From NCBI GenBank assembly GCA_033297075.1, contig MU858109.1:1-64000 (forward strand): a stretch of 64,000 nucleotides of DNA. The letters are read 5' to 3'. The first letter of the stretch is position 1, and every line of letters starts with the position of its first letter. This document shows positions 1 to 11,233 of this stretch, one piece after another. Below the pieces are notes generated by a model, which made no database searches, was not told the DNA's origin, and saw nothing but the letters and a program-made list of their open reading frames with translations. A program made the position numbers and the translations under genes. Origin of the DNA: Rhypophila decipiens (taxonomy: Eukaryota; Ascomycota; Sordariomycetes; Sordariales; Naviculisporaceae).

Positions 1-486
1 GAGCTAAAGTGGTGGGCGAAGGCCTGGGTCTATATACAGCGTGTGAGAGTCCTACGGGTAGGACTCGGTAGGATTTAGTAGGATTTGGTGGGATTGTTAC
101 GAGAACGGTTTTCAGATGTGACAAACGGAGAGTTTTATCGTATTATGTACCGTCGAATTGGAATTAGCGGCCTCGAAACTTGAGAGTGGGTGGGTGGGTA
201 TGGCTGCTGCGATGGAAATGCACAGGTCCTAAACGGCGGAGTGTGATGAAAATGAGCAATGATTCTATGAACAGGCTAGGAAAGCGAGAGACAGAAAAAT
301 GAGAAAATAAACCCCGATTCGAAATAGATACGAATACCAATACAAAAACAGATAAAAATTTTGACATACAAAACATTACCACCCCGCCACAAATTCCAGA
401 ACCAATCCAGAAATTATGCAATTACATGAGTAAGTACCCGGTACCGGCAGGTTACCAGTACTCCGTCTGGTAGGTAACACCCCACC
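1..486. other. Intergenic, 3' flank of HET gene
   Basis: No coding region is supported here. The short open frames have no family resemblance and lie downstream of the HET gene stop, so part of the stretch is probably its 3' UTR. The only visible structure is a small 10-bp tandem repeat at 58-97. Confidence 0.5.
58..97. repeat. 10-bp tandem repeat, 4 degenerate units
   Basis: Four consecutive 10-mers (gtaggactcg, gtaggattta, gtaggatttg, gtgggattgt) share the core GTAGGATT. It is a minor minisatellite-like array, and no function is visible. Confidence 0.7.
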
Positions 487-3400
487 TCACCGCAGCTCAA
501 ACACGACTTCCTTCAGGTTATCATACAACTTGATCCTCAAGGCCTCCCCATCCATCATCCCATGTACGTACGCCTCCCCTTTGAACTCGTAGTAAACCTT
601 CTTATCCATGAGAGGCTTCTCGGTATACCTCTTGATAAGCTGTTTAGAAGTCCGGCTCATCTTGGCAATCTTGACAATATAGTTGTCCTTGATTGACCAC
701 TTTCTAAAGATATCGTCCGCATTCGAAATACCCACGACACTCCCATCATTACCACCATGACTGACAAAAGTTAATGTTTTTTGGCTCCTTTGCAAGGTCG
801 GAATCTCTGGAGCAGAGGTCTCCGAACTTGCTGCTTCTGCTGTTGGAGTTGTGGGGAATGTGCCCTGACTACCGGCCTTGTCGTCTGGCCCAACGGTGGT
901 GGGGGCCTGTAACTTTGTAGTATCGACGCTCTGCGGAAACTGATTGCCATCTTGAGGTTGAGAGCCACCAGCGTCACTCGAAGTGCCGTGATTACCACTG
1001 CCGTGATTACCACCATCATCGATATAACCCGGAGGCACGCCTAATTGACGTTCCAACTGAGATATGGCCAGCTTCCTGGCCTTCTTGATGTCTTCATGGA
1101 TCTGATTCTCATAGGTAGGGCCAAGCTCCTCCTCCCTTTTCCCATCTTGTATCTTCCTCTTCCGTTCTTCCTCATCCTCGGTCTTTTTCCGGCGGTATCG
1201 GACCTTGCGCGCCAGTATTTCCTCGAATTCACGGGCCCCGAATCTGAGCGACTCGATGACATCGTCAAAGTCCTCGTCCGCAATAATTTCTTGGGCAGTC
1301 TTTTTCTTGGCCTTGTTATTGTTGGGCGGCGCGTATGAAGCGGACTGTGGAGCGGCGGTGGGGTCATTGTCGCCGCCCTTGGTCACCTCCCGTACGATGA
1401 CGGGGACGGTACATCCGTACAGGATGCACACTTTGTCCCCCTTCTGAACGGAGCGAGCGAGGCCGAGCTTCCCGCGTTTGGTCATGAACAAGTGTCGCGA
1501 CCAGATGACAGCCTGCACTCGACGGCAGAACTCTGCCACGATGGAGTTGCGGTGGTTGTTGATCAAGTCCGAGGTGTTGACGCTACCGCTGGCAATGCCG
1601 CCACGTTGGACTGATTCCTTGCAGGCCGTCGCGTAATAATAAGGCGGGTTGCGGTTATCGCGGCCACGGTCCGCCACAAGGGTTCGCCAAAGGTCGTCCG
1701 GCGGGTCGTTATTGTAGGCGTTCCCGTCCCCGGGATTCCATCCGCCAAGATCGAGCCACGACTTGGGGATGTTTCCGCTCTGAGAAGCATCCAACACAGT
1801 CACCACCGTGTCCAACTCAAATCCGCGGACGTACAGGCTATAGTGGTTACACTTCTGGCGCTTGTGGAATTTGAAAGTGTGCCGGTCCAGGTCGGCTGCG
1901 TTGGTCTGGGCCGCGCTGTAGTTCCGGTGTCCGTCCTGGGGTTGGCCGACAAGGGGGTCCGCGTTGGATCGCCCTGCCTTGTAACCCATCCCTGTATGCG
2001 GGTACAAGGTGAACGGGGCATGTGAGGCTAGTGCGACCCATGAGGGGAGGTGATCCAGGTCACGGCTCGGGTCCCCAGCATTGGACTTGGGCAACTTTTC
2101 ACTTGCGTCTTCCTCTTTTTCTCCATCCTTCGAATCCTTGATCGGAAAATACCAAAGCACTTTGTCCCACCCTGGTGGGTGCTGGCGCCAGTCGGGCTGG
2201 GCTTGTTTAAAGTCATTGTGCCCCTTTTCCGTGAGGGCTTCAGCGTCCTTCCAATAGTCTGCCAGGTCCCGGCTGTCCACAACCTTTTCTTCCTCGTACT
2301 CTTGCGCTCGCGCCCGGCTGAAGCGGGCAGGGTCCAGTGGAGGGTCTGGCTTCGGATCAGTGGCAGTCTGGGAGGTTTGATGTTCTGGTGCTGTCTGAAT
2401 TGCCGGTGGAGGTGATGGGTTGCTTGTAGTCGACGAATCGATATCGTCACTGGGCGTGTCACTCGAATTGTCCGAACTTTCCGGGGTTGTTTCCTGTTTC
2501 TTCTTGTCCTTCGGTGGCCCGACTTTGACGGTCTTTTTGGTCCATGGCGTATGCTTGCGCCGCTTTGGCCACAAGAATCTTTGTCTCTTTTCTTTTTCCG
2601 TCTTGTCTGACTTGTTGGCCAGGCGGATCGACTTTCCAGTAGGAGGTTCCAGAGCCCAAGGGCGACATAGGACATCAAGTGCCTGGACTGGATCAAGCTT
2701 GAACTTGCGACGGATTGTGAACTCGACATAGTCCCGGCAAACATCCGAGTACGGCCGAGCATAGTCCACTACGAACGGCTTCTCCTCGAGGAACTCCCTC
2801 ATGACCGACAAGACCAACAATGAAGGGTCACCATCCTGAAAGGACGACCTGGCAAATGGGGTGGCATCCCGGGCAATTCCGAGCAGCGAGTAGACCGTGT
2901 CACGAGGCTCGCTAGCTTTGAAGATGAACAATGTTGAGACCAGGTATTCCAGACTTAGCAAGCTTCTCCGGTCCAGAGGGTCGATGCTGTGCTCTCGAAG
3001 TATGGCCTGTTTGCGGAGCTCCTTGGCCTCCTCTGTGTTTTCGGGACTGTTCTCATGCAGGGGCGTCCTCTGTGCGCGAAAGACTCTACCAGTCGCCTGC
3101 ACAAGAAGACTTGCGCCCAGTTCTGAGACGTGGTCAAACCATCCCGGGATGTGCAGGAACTTCTCGTCCTTCTTCATGATCTCCGAGAGACGATGTGTGG
3201 CTGTCTCGACCTCGACAAACAATTCCACAGCCACGGCCAGCGCCTTCCACGAGATAGAGTCTGGTCCGCAATAAAGCCGTGCTTTGTTGGCCAGCGCAAT
3301 TTCTTGGACGACCCAGCGCCGCGAGAACCACTCACGCTGCATCAGGCTCATCAGTGCTCTCCACTTGTCCGAATAGCGCTTGTCAGAGCAAAGGGTATCG

Positions 3401-4185
3401 AAGTTGTTGAGGTGCATGATCTCATTGTTGATGAAGTCGATGGCAAGCTTGCTCTCATCCGTGTCCTCACCCAGCCAGATGGTGACCTGCTTGGACCTCG
3501 TGTAGATACGCGACATCATTTGTACTTGTTGGCTCCGCTCATCGTCGTTTCTCTGGTCGATACAGATGGAGTCAACCCATAGGACTCTGGGGTGTCTTGC
3601 GAGCCGCAGATACTTGAGCGCCAGTCCAAGTTCTTTTCTGATTCGCTTCTTGTACTCGATGTCGTTCTGAGTGATCCTCACCATGTAATCCTCTGGCCCG
3701 CTTCCCCAGTGCCAAGAGAGCGCCTCATAGGGGATCTCATTCTTCAAAACAGCATCCAAGCGCTTCTTTCGCTCTTCTTCCTGTTCCTCCTCTGTCATCT
3801 CCTGCCCATCCTTCTCCTCGGCGGTTGTTTTTGCTGATTTATTGCCCCCCTTCTCCGGGCCCGTGATTGTAGTTGGGATATGGAACTCATTATCATAGTC
3901 TGCCTCAACAAGCGAGCAGTGGATCTCGGGGCCGTGTGTAGTACCGGACTGGAGCTGAAGAAGACGAATCCTCTTCTTGGACTTGGGCAACTTGCTGTAC
4001 TTGAACTCGGGCAGCTTGCTGGCATGGTATTTTTCAAGCGCCGATCGAGCTTCTCGGGACTGACCATCGCCCATCGATGCGGGCTTGGGCATCACCCAGA
4101 ACTCACGTTCACCCCATCTAATTGTCTGGGGAGGGCCTTCTCCCGCCGGGGACCCATAGGCGACGTACGGTTGCGTGTAGGCCAT
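487..4185 (-). CDS. HET (heterokaryon incompatibility) domain protein
   Basis: A 1232-residue single-exon protein of the fungal HET family, whose members act in non-self recognition and can trigger cell death on allelic mismatch. The HET domain is visible as IRLLQLQSG (about 73-81), YEALSWHWG (about 153-161) and LWVDSICIDQRNDDERSQQ (202-220), followed by MMSRIYTRS and TIWLGE; these are the classical three blocks. The C-terminus has the usual HET tail, with FMTKRGKLGLA and a YEFKGEAYVHGMMDGEAL-like end. The domain is split by a charged insert (about 110-145), and long low-complexity Lys/Glu/Ser/Pro segments lie in the middle, making the protein longer than typical 600-900 residue members. The first ATG in frame is at 4185; longer open frame upstream has no ATG. 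The neighbour across a 1.85-kb gap is unrelated. The specificity partner is unknown. Confidence 0.9.
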   Translation of the reverse strand: MAYTQPYVAYGSPAGEGPPQTIRWGEREFWVMPKPASMGDGQSREARSALEKYHASKLPEFKYSKLPKSKKRIRLLQLQSGTTHGPEIHCSLVEADYDNEFHIPTTITGPEKGGNKSAKTTAEEKDGQEMTEEEQEEERKKRLDAVLKNEIPYEALSWHWGSGPEDYMVRITQNDIEYKKRIRKELGLALKYLRLARHPRVLWVDSICIDQRNDDERSQQVQMMSRIYTRSKQVTIWLGEDTDESKLAIDFINNEIMHLNNFDTLCSDKRYSDKWRALMSLMQREWFSRRWVVQEIALANKARLYCGPDSISWKALAVAVELFVEVETATHRLSEIMKKDEKFLHIPGWFDHVSELGASLLVQATGRVFRAQRTPLHENSPENTEEAKELRKQAILREHSIDPLDRRSLLSLEYLVSTLFIFKASEPRDTVYSLLGIARDATPFARSSFQDGDPSLLVLSVMREFLEEKPFVVDYARPYSDVCRDYVEFTIRRKFKLDPVQALDVLCRPWALEPPTGKSIRLANKSDKTEKEKRQRFLWPKRRKHTPWTKKTVKVGPPKDKKKQETTPESSDNSSDTPSDDIDSSTTSNPSPPPAIQTAPEHQTSQTATDPKPDPPLDPARFSRARAQEYEEEKVVDSRDLADYWKDAEALTEKGHNDFKQAQPDWRQHPPGWDKVLWYFPIKDSKDGEKEEDASEKLPKSNAGDPSRDLDHLPSWVALASHAPFTLYPHTGMGYKAGRSNADPLVGQPQDGHRNYSAAQTNAADLDRHTFKFHKRQKCNHYSLYVRGFELDTVVTVLDASQSGNIPKSWLDLGGWNPGDGNAYNNDPPDDLWRTLVADRGRDNRNPPYYYATACKESVQRGGIASGSVNTSDLINNHRNSIVAEFCRRVQAVIWSRHLFMTKRGKLGLARSVQKGDKVCILYGCTVPVIVREVTKGGDNDPTAAPQSASYAPPNNNKAKKKTAQEIIADEDFDDVIESLRFGAREFEEILARKVRYRRKKTEDEEERKRKIQDGKREEELGPTYENQIHEDIKKARKLAISQLERQLGVPPGYIDDGGNHGSGNHGTSSDAGGSQPQDGNQFPQSVDTTKLQAPTTVGPDDKAGSQGTFPTTPTAEAASSETSAPEIPTLQRSQKTLTFVSHGGNDGSVVGISNADDIFRKWSIKDNYIVKIAKMSRTSKQLIKRYTEKPLMDKKVYYEFKGEAYVHGMMDGEALRIKLYDNLKEVVFELR

Positions 4186-6039
4186 GATGATAAACAGTCC
4201 CCTTGCGAAAAACGATGGCAACGCGATGTAGAAAGGATATGAGGTATGTGTGCATGTGCAAATGGGAAGAAGCCAAATGTGCTGGACTAGGAGCTCCAAC
4301 CACTTTGCGTGTTGTGGTGGGCATAAGGGACTAAGTGTGAATGCGAATCTGGTGGAGTTGGCTGTGAAAGGGGGAGAGCCGCAGAATAGACAAGCAAGAA
4401 AATGTGGATATCTGATCGGGACGGGAGATTCCTCTACTCGGGCCGTCCCTGGCTGGGCTTATTTATATCCTTTGCGCCCTTCCCGAGGAAAACATATCGG
4501 GACCCGAATTTCCTGATCGAGCTTGTATAAGGCTCTGGGGAAGTCATGACCAGACCCGAGATGGTGGGAAGCATCCCTGGACAAACCCCCACACACTAGG
4601 AAGTTAGCGCTCACCGGAGGGAGTTGTGGAGGTTGGATACCTGCAGCCTGCTGATTCCCAGAGGTTTTGGGGGCTGAAAGGAGCACGGTCCGCCCCCCCG
4701 TGATGCATGATTTGATTGCATCATGCAGGTGGTGTCGCACATCTCCTGCGAGCTGAAAGACGTTCTGTTCACCATTGGCCCGCGGATCTCGCCGGTTAAT
4801 TGTGGCGTTCTATGGGTGTTGGGTGGTCCAGCGTGACTGGCTGGGGGCCTAGGGTAGAGCGGTTATCACAACCAACACAGGAGTAAATGGTCGAAGAATA
4901 TGCAGGAAGGTGTTTCAATAGAATAGGTTTCTTCAGCTTCAGGATGGAAGATACTGTATTCCAACACTCAACAATGGTGTGTTCTCTCAAGTACCCCCCT
5001 CTTTGGGGTTTCCTCTGGAGTACTTTGCCCGATTCAGCCCCTTGCCTGCGCAACAATTACCCTTCTTTGGGAGATCTTAACTCTAAAAAACATGGTGTCG
5101 TGGGGATGCGGCTCTGCGACCCGTTGCGGGGTAAGAAAAGACTTTATCATATGATAGATCCCTCAGCCCAGAGGGCATTGATGGGTGCGGTGTGCATACG
5201 TACTGGCTATGTAAAGGGTAATTGCTCCACCGCAATTACAGGATTCTGTTTTTGCGCCTGACAAGATCCAAGAAAGCCTGAAGCCTTATACAATGCAATA
5301 ATGCGTCTCTCAATCTCGAATTATATGTCTCTAAGCTTCTATTCACATGTACTTTCACAATCCCCCTTACTGATGTGAGAAATTAATTATATACGTATAG
5401 GTAAGTAGATTATACATATGCCTCTGAATCTAATTGTATAAGCGGTTTATGCTTCTCCATTTCCGTATTTTCACAATTCCTCTAACGCATTCAAGCCATC
5501 TATTATATGCGTGTGACTAGAGTATCAAAGGCACATTTCATCCATTCTGCACCACATTTTCCGATACAGTCAGAGACACGATCAAAACAAAACCAGACTA
5601 TTCATTAACAACTCCAACTAGACATAAAGTACAAAGGCAATACCAGGACATTGCTGATACCAAAAGCCCCCATCCCTGCTCGAATGCAGTGCATTATATC
5701 ACCACATACAGCCTTCAACATGAATCAACTCCTCCACATTATCCCGAACTACCTCCAAAAAGAGGCAAAGAAGACAGAAAGAACAAGAGAAACCAAGAAA
5801 AGAAGAAACAACGAAACTCCCAGCGACGACTTCTCAACCAGATGAAGTAAAACAAGCAGAAGGAAAAACTCAAAACTCTGTTGCAGTAATGTGTGCCCAT
5901 CGAAACAGCAACATGCCAACCGTCCCTGAAAGACTGGTCCCAAGAATTCCCCATGTCCTGAACATATCAGTTCCTGAATCCCTTTTCCCCATGGTCATCA
6001 CTGGAACTAGCCCACCATGATTTATCCGCGATGATGTTA
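4186..6039. other. Intergenic region
   Basis: This is the upstream region of the HET gene and the 3' flank of the Cys-rich gene. No gene is recognised; frames of 60-124 codons here lack family features. The part at 5280-5560 is AT-rich and contains a degenerate direct duplication (see 5302-5515). Confidence 0.5.
5302..5515. repeat. Degenerate direct duplication, AT-rich
   Basis: The segment starting near 5302 (tctctcaatctcgaattat, later ctttcacaatccccctta) resembles the one starting near 5420 (cctctgaatctaattgtat, later tttcacaattcctctaac), offset by about 118 bp. Similarity is only partial by eye. It looks like an old duplicated or transposon-derived sequence that has lost C and G. Confidence 0.35.
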
Positions 6040-7417
6040 CTAGCGGCCCGAACGATGTTTACGACTTTCGCCGCCACCGTCGCCATGGTGTCTTTCGTCA
6101 CGCTTTGTCTTGCCGAATAACTTGCCGATTCCTATAAAGATTACTGAGTCTCTGATGCTTTACAAAGATCATCATATTTGGAGTTTTTGAGTTCCTCTTA
6201 CCTCGTGATAGCGCACTGCTCTTCTTGGCTGGGATTTCTGCTCTGTGATGACCACTTCGACCGCGGTCCCGGGTATCCTCATAACCATTGTTAGGAGGGC
6301 CAGCAACATTACCCATGCCGGCGGATGGGGTAGAGTTTGTCGCAATGTCTTGACCGTTGATGGGACCTTTTGTGTTTGGGTCTGGGTTCAGTGTAAGCTA
6401 GAAGTGCGATAGCGGCCTCAAAACATTGTACCCCTTCTGTTACTTACCTTTAGACTGCTGGGGTGGGGCGTCACGCACGGGCTGTCTATCCTCTCGGGAC
6501 CTGGTGGAAGGTCGAGTGCTTGCGTTCGACTTATAGGCATGTCTGGTACCCTCTCTGGAGCTACCTGAACATTTGCAGTCCCGAGATGGACTCTGTCAGT
6601 TGAAAATCGTTGACTCGGGAAAGAATAGGGACGGTGAATGACAAGAGAGTCCATACCATATCCCGGCTGTTCTGTAGAGTTGTTGCTTGGACCATCGCGC
6701 CGGCGCTCGCGCTCCTTTCCCGCACCACGTTGATCATCAACCATCGTCCCTTTCGGGGTATCACGGTTGCTCTTTATCTCCAGCTCGGGTTGTGACCGTC
6801 CAGCAGCCTCCTCGTCCCTCATTCTTTGTAGGATTTCCCCTACTGTTGCGAATTGTTCGGGACCCCCCATGTCGGATTTGGTGGGACCTGCAATACTGTT
6901 AGCCTTGGTAACAAAAGCCAAACCCCAGTGACCTGTCTGTCATAAAGGTAGCTAGATGGGTGATGCTGAACGTACGTGCGCCAAAGTCACATTTGCCACA
7001 GATCATGTGATGGCACTTTCTATCATCCGCTGGCCTCCTAGGACGTAGCAACGTCCCCTCACCACTATTACAGTATAGGACCCCAACATTTCCGTCGGTA
7101 ATCACAGTAATTGTGGAGCGACACCGGCAGCACGTCCAAGTCTTTGGGTAACCTTCGCCGATGCGGTAGGTAACGAAAGCCTTCACAGCACAGGCATTAA
7201 ACCCCCTCATACGGTACACCAAATAGTCTGGCGGGCTTCCTGCCTTGTCCCTTCTTGCCTTCTCCTTGCGATGGCATTCCTTGCAAAAGCCCTCTCCGTT
7301 CCAGAACACGGGCTTTTTATTACCAGGGGGTCGAAGCCTCAAGTTACTTGGACAGACCTCCCACCAGCTTGCCATGAGGCCGCAGTGGCCGCAATACTGG
7401 TTGATTAGACAGCACAT
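6040..7417 (-). CDS. Cys-rich putative zinc-binding protein, 4 exons
   Basis: A 389-residue protein that I do not recognise. Exons are 7417-6976, 6887-6448, 6397-6202 and 6131-6040, with introns of 88, 50 and 70 bp. Intron 1 has a GTACGT donor and a GCTAAC branch point. Intron 2 ends at TTCTAG, the only acceptor that keeps the downstream frame open. The N-terminal half carries paired cysteines: CGHC near residue 9, CKEC near 45, CCRC near 96 and HHMICGKC near 137. This suggests zinc knuckles used for protein or nucleic-acid binding. The middle (Glu/Arg/Pro-rich) and the C-terminus (Gly/His/Arg/Lys-rich, GIGKLFGK... to SGR) look disordered. There is no signal peptide or membrane segment. Function is unknown; a nuclear or ribonucleoprotein role is only a guess from composition. 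Confidence 0.75.
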
Positions 7418-10069
7418 GGTATCAGGTAGCTAGGTGAGTGCATTGGACAGCGAGTTATATCGTGGCAGTATCCCTGGTTGGCTTTCAAGTGTGGATATGG
7501 GAAACCGACCCTGTACGTGAATTGTCTTTGCGACTTTTCGTGCACAGTACCAAACCTTGTCTCAAGTGGCGGAGGTGTGCGGATGTAATGATAAAGAAAA
7601 AGGAAAACCAGACTGGAGAAAAGAGAGGCTCAAAAGGAGCGGAATAAGGTTTTGATATGCGCGCTGCGTCGGCAAGTATGGCTAGAATGCCAGAAGGGGA
7701 TGGGAGAAAGGAAAGAAAGCAAAACGGTCCAGGCGAAGCATTTGACCCCTATTTATAGGTTTTCAGTTCTCACCGCAAGGTACCTGGCAAGTGCCCACGA
7801 CGTCTCGTCACGGCTCCTCTTGTGCGCGCCGTGACGAAAGGGCACACACTCCATATTATGAACAGAAATCGTGCGTCAATTGCTCCCTTGATCGTGTCAA
7901 TGTTCAAGTTCTTGAGCTCCGGTTACCCACGGTAGTAGATCCATCCGAATGTCTGAAATTGCCATATTTCCCTGACGTCACGAACCTTTCTCTTCTTCTA
8001 TGGTCTATGGGCGTTTGAGCACTACCGTCCATTGCACTAGTGTTGTCATTGATGTCCTGGTTCTTTTGTGTTGGTCATCACATCCCAAGTATCGCTGTAT
8101 CACATGCCAAGTATATGAAAACTGTCCAAGTCGTGAGTTCCGATTGACTGGACGGAAACAATAGGGTTTAAAATGATTGACATACGCGTATATAAACAGA
8201 GAGTACGCATATAATACATCTCCTATAGCCGTTAAGGAGGACAAAAGTATATAGTAGAAAGGAGGGTTAAAAGGCTATAAGGTATAATTATAATATCAGA
8301 ACTTAACGCATATAGTAACATTAAACGTTTCACACCCCATTCTTCGACCAGGTCACCGGTTTGAGTCACAGTTGAAAGCACGTCAAGAGACTCGAGGATG
8401 TGATACGGAGCCATTGCCACCCTTTTCCATGCCATATGTTTGTTTACAATGCCCCTGAACTTGTTGCCACCCGACTGAAACCGGCCCCACTCTAATGCCG
8501 GACCATGTCAACAAAGGGCAAGATGGTACCAAAGTCAATATTGCCGACCTCACCGTAGTCGTAAGGTTTATTGTCCAATAAAGACAAACTAGAATTCTTC
8601 AGGGGTGAAAACGATGACCCAGTGACTAGAAAGGGACTCGGCTGCTAAGAGCTGGGCTGGAGGAGAAGCGGGCCTGATTAAGGCCGCCTGGTTTGTACAG
8701 GGACGAAGAAGACACATTGTGTGATAAAACGCCAATTGCTTCGTCAGTTTCTTGTCATTCCTGTGCCGATTTCAGCTTTCTTCCGGACACATATCTCTAC
8801 ATGTATCCGGGACAGGTACAAGGTACTGGTTATGAACCATCGCCCACGACCACGCAAGCTTGCCAAGCGAGTATCAACGACACTCATCCTGCAACTGATC
8901 CAAGTCACCAACCCGGAACAAGAGTTGTCCAAGGCGACATGGATTCTCCGCAGCAAGGTTCATCCGAAGGTTTTAAAATACTGATCATTGAACCTACAAC
9001 CCACTCGTCGCCACCTCAGAGTTCCAGAAAAATAGGCAGTTTTTCATTAGGTAACCGAGAAAACGGTGATGACACTGATGGGACTCTGACCATGACAAGG
9101 ATAAGAAGAATCGGAGTAAAAGATGGACTGGTATGGTGAGACGTACACTTGATGATTAGGGTGACTATGTTTCGTCACGGAACTTTAGCACAGATCCTAT
9201 TCCGTCGCTGCTTATTGTAGTTTTCAATAGTTCATTTAGAGCCCTTCCATGCGTCACATTCTTAATACCCACCCTCGACTGCCCAATGCAGTGTCCCACA
9301 TGAACGCTACTTACATGTCAAATGTCTGCAATCATGTTATGAACTTGGGACAAAATGCTGCATGGATAATGTCTGCACACAGGGTCCGTATCCCATAACA
9401 CTCGCATATCCCCATGTTGAGCCACGACACGAGCCTAGCAAACTCGAGTGTACATGACTTGAAAGTCGAGTAAAGCAGGTAGTCAGCAAGGATATCGTCA
9501 ATGAATTCGTGGGTAAGTAGTATGATACATGTGCTTCAACAAGAGCTCAAGAATCCCCCCAGCACTCTTCGCAATGGGCCGTCCCTTAGGCTTTGCTCTA
9601 GCAGGAACAACAAGTGGAGGGAGACAAGAGGAACATAGGTACTGGGAGAAGAAAATGTCCAGAACAAGTAAACAAGAACGTCTGCGCCAGACCCCTAGCT
9701 TTTCCCCATTCCCTTCTTTTTCTTTTCCTTTCCCACCCAATCCCTCATCTTTCTCCTTTTTTTGTCCGCCGTGCAACCAAGAACAACCGACCCATGTAGA
9801 GAAGCAAAAGAAAAGAAACTCGAGAGCTCTCTTTCAAAAAAGGAATTTTATGTGTGCCGGAAGTATGTGTATTAGTCAACCTCCACGGAACGGCAGCACA
9901 GATTGGCGAACTAACGCGTCCATGCCCGTCCCAACAGCTTCGTTCATAGTCAAAACACCCAATCTCATCTTCTCCTCATTTCCCCAACCATCTCGTTGTA
10001 TAGCTCACGGGGCTGTTGTCAAGGCGATATTCGATCGGTGAACTCGTGTTACGTTGCAGAGCGAGACGC
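7418..10069. other. Long intergenic region without a recognised gene
   Basis: About 2.65 kb. The open frames (for example 8693-9139, 148 codons) have no family features, no signal peptide and no convincing splice partners. The part at 8160-8330 is TA-rich, with repeated cgcatata fragments. The last few hundred bases (9500-10069) are probably the 3' UTR and flank of the malate dehydrogenase gene. Confidence 0.45.
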
Positions 10070-11233
10070 TTATTTGCCGGGGTTGGCGGCAACGAAGGCC
10101 TTGCCCTTCTCAATGTTCTTCTTGAGGTCACCAAGGCAAGCCTCAATGAGCTTCTCCTCGACGGCATCGACCTTGCCAACGGGAAGGATCTTCTCAACAC
10201 CGTTGGGGCCGAGCTCGACCTTGCTGCTGAAGAAGTCGATGCCCTGGTCCTTGTAGAGAGGGCTGTCGACAAAGGTGGGCTCAATGACGCCCTTCTCGCC
10301 CTTGGCGGCACGGAGGATGCTGCCAGCCATGCGGGCACCAGCCATGGCCATGGAGAGGGTAGCGGAACCGGCACCGTCCTTGGCCTTGACGACCTCATCA
10401 CCACCGAACTGAACGCGGTTGATGAGCTCGGCGTTGGAGGAGAGGTCGGGGTGGTTGCTCTGGCTGAAGAGGGGGACGATGGTCACACCGGAGTGGCCAC
10501 CAACGACGGTGATGTTCTCATCCGCGGGGTCGGTGTTCTTGATCTCGGAGACGAAGCGGCTGGCGCGGACGACATCGAGGGTGGTGACACCAAACAGACG
10601 CTTGGGGTTGTAGACACCCCGGGCCTTGAAGACCTCGGCGCAGATGGGGACGGTCGAGTTGACGGGGTTGGAGATGACGAGGATGTTGGCGTCGGGGGCA
10701 GACTCGGCGGCGGCCTTGGCGAGGTCGCGGACGATGGAGGCGTTGGTGTTGAAAAGATCGTCACGGGTCATGCCGGGCTTGCGGGGAACACCGGCAGGGA
10801 TGAGGACGACCTCGGCGCCCTTGAGGGCAGAGGCAAGACCGGAGGGAGTGGGCTCGTATCCCTTGACAACGGACTTGGTGTTGACGTGGGAAATGTCGGC
10901 AGCGACACCTATCAAGGAGAATAATGCGTCAGTCAATTGTTCCTCATCGCTGTCGCAAGTCTGGAGAAATATATTTCGGGTGTCGCGTACCAGGGGCGCC
11001 ACGGATATCGTAGAGCGCAAGCTCAGTAACGTTGGGGTTGAGCTTGAGGAGAAGCGAGAGCGGTTGACCAATGCCACCGGCGGCACCGAGGACAGTAACC
11101 TTGGAGAGCTGAAGATTTCGACGAGCAGCTGTCAATATCGCGGTCATCAAGTATCAATGCCGATTGTCTGGCGTGGACTAACCTGTCTCGCCGAAGCGGA
11201 GAAAGCGCGGCGCTGGATTCTGGCGGCAAACAT
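10070..11233 (-). CDS. mdh1: Malate dehydrogenase, mitochondrial
   Basis: NAD-dependent malate dehydrogenase (malate + NAD+ to oxaloacetate + NADH) of the TCA cycle in the mitochondrial matrix. Length is 335 residues, normal for the family. Exons are 11233-11183, 11108-10991 and 10908-10070, with introns of 74 and 82 bp. Exon 1 encodes a short Arg/Ser-rich presequence, [17 protein letters not shown], typical of matrix targeting. The mature part starts [15 protein letters not shown] with the dinucleotide-binding glycine motif near residue 25. Further landmarks are the mobile-loop segment [36 protein letters not shown] with the Asp/Arg pair, and the catalytic-His motif VVGGHSG. The intron 1 acceptor TTCAG just before LSKV was chosen because the earlier CAG would shift the frame. 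Expected to be constitutive and highly expressed. Confidence 0.97.

Noticed and set aside
8693..9139. 148-codon open frame in the 7.4-10 kb gap
   Set aside because: No ATG-linked family signature, signal peptide or plausible introns; overlapping frames are equally open.
10016..10924. 302-codon open frame on the plus strand, antisense to malate dehydrogenase
   Set aside because: It lies opposite a highly codon-biased MDH exon; the Gly/Asp/Val-rich repetitive translation is the usual antisense shadow, with no ATG-initiated family features.
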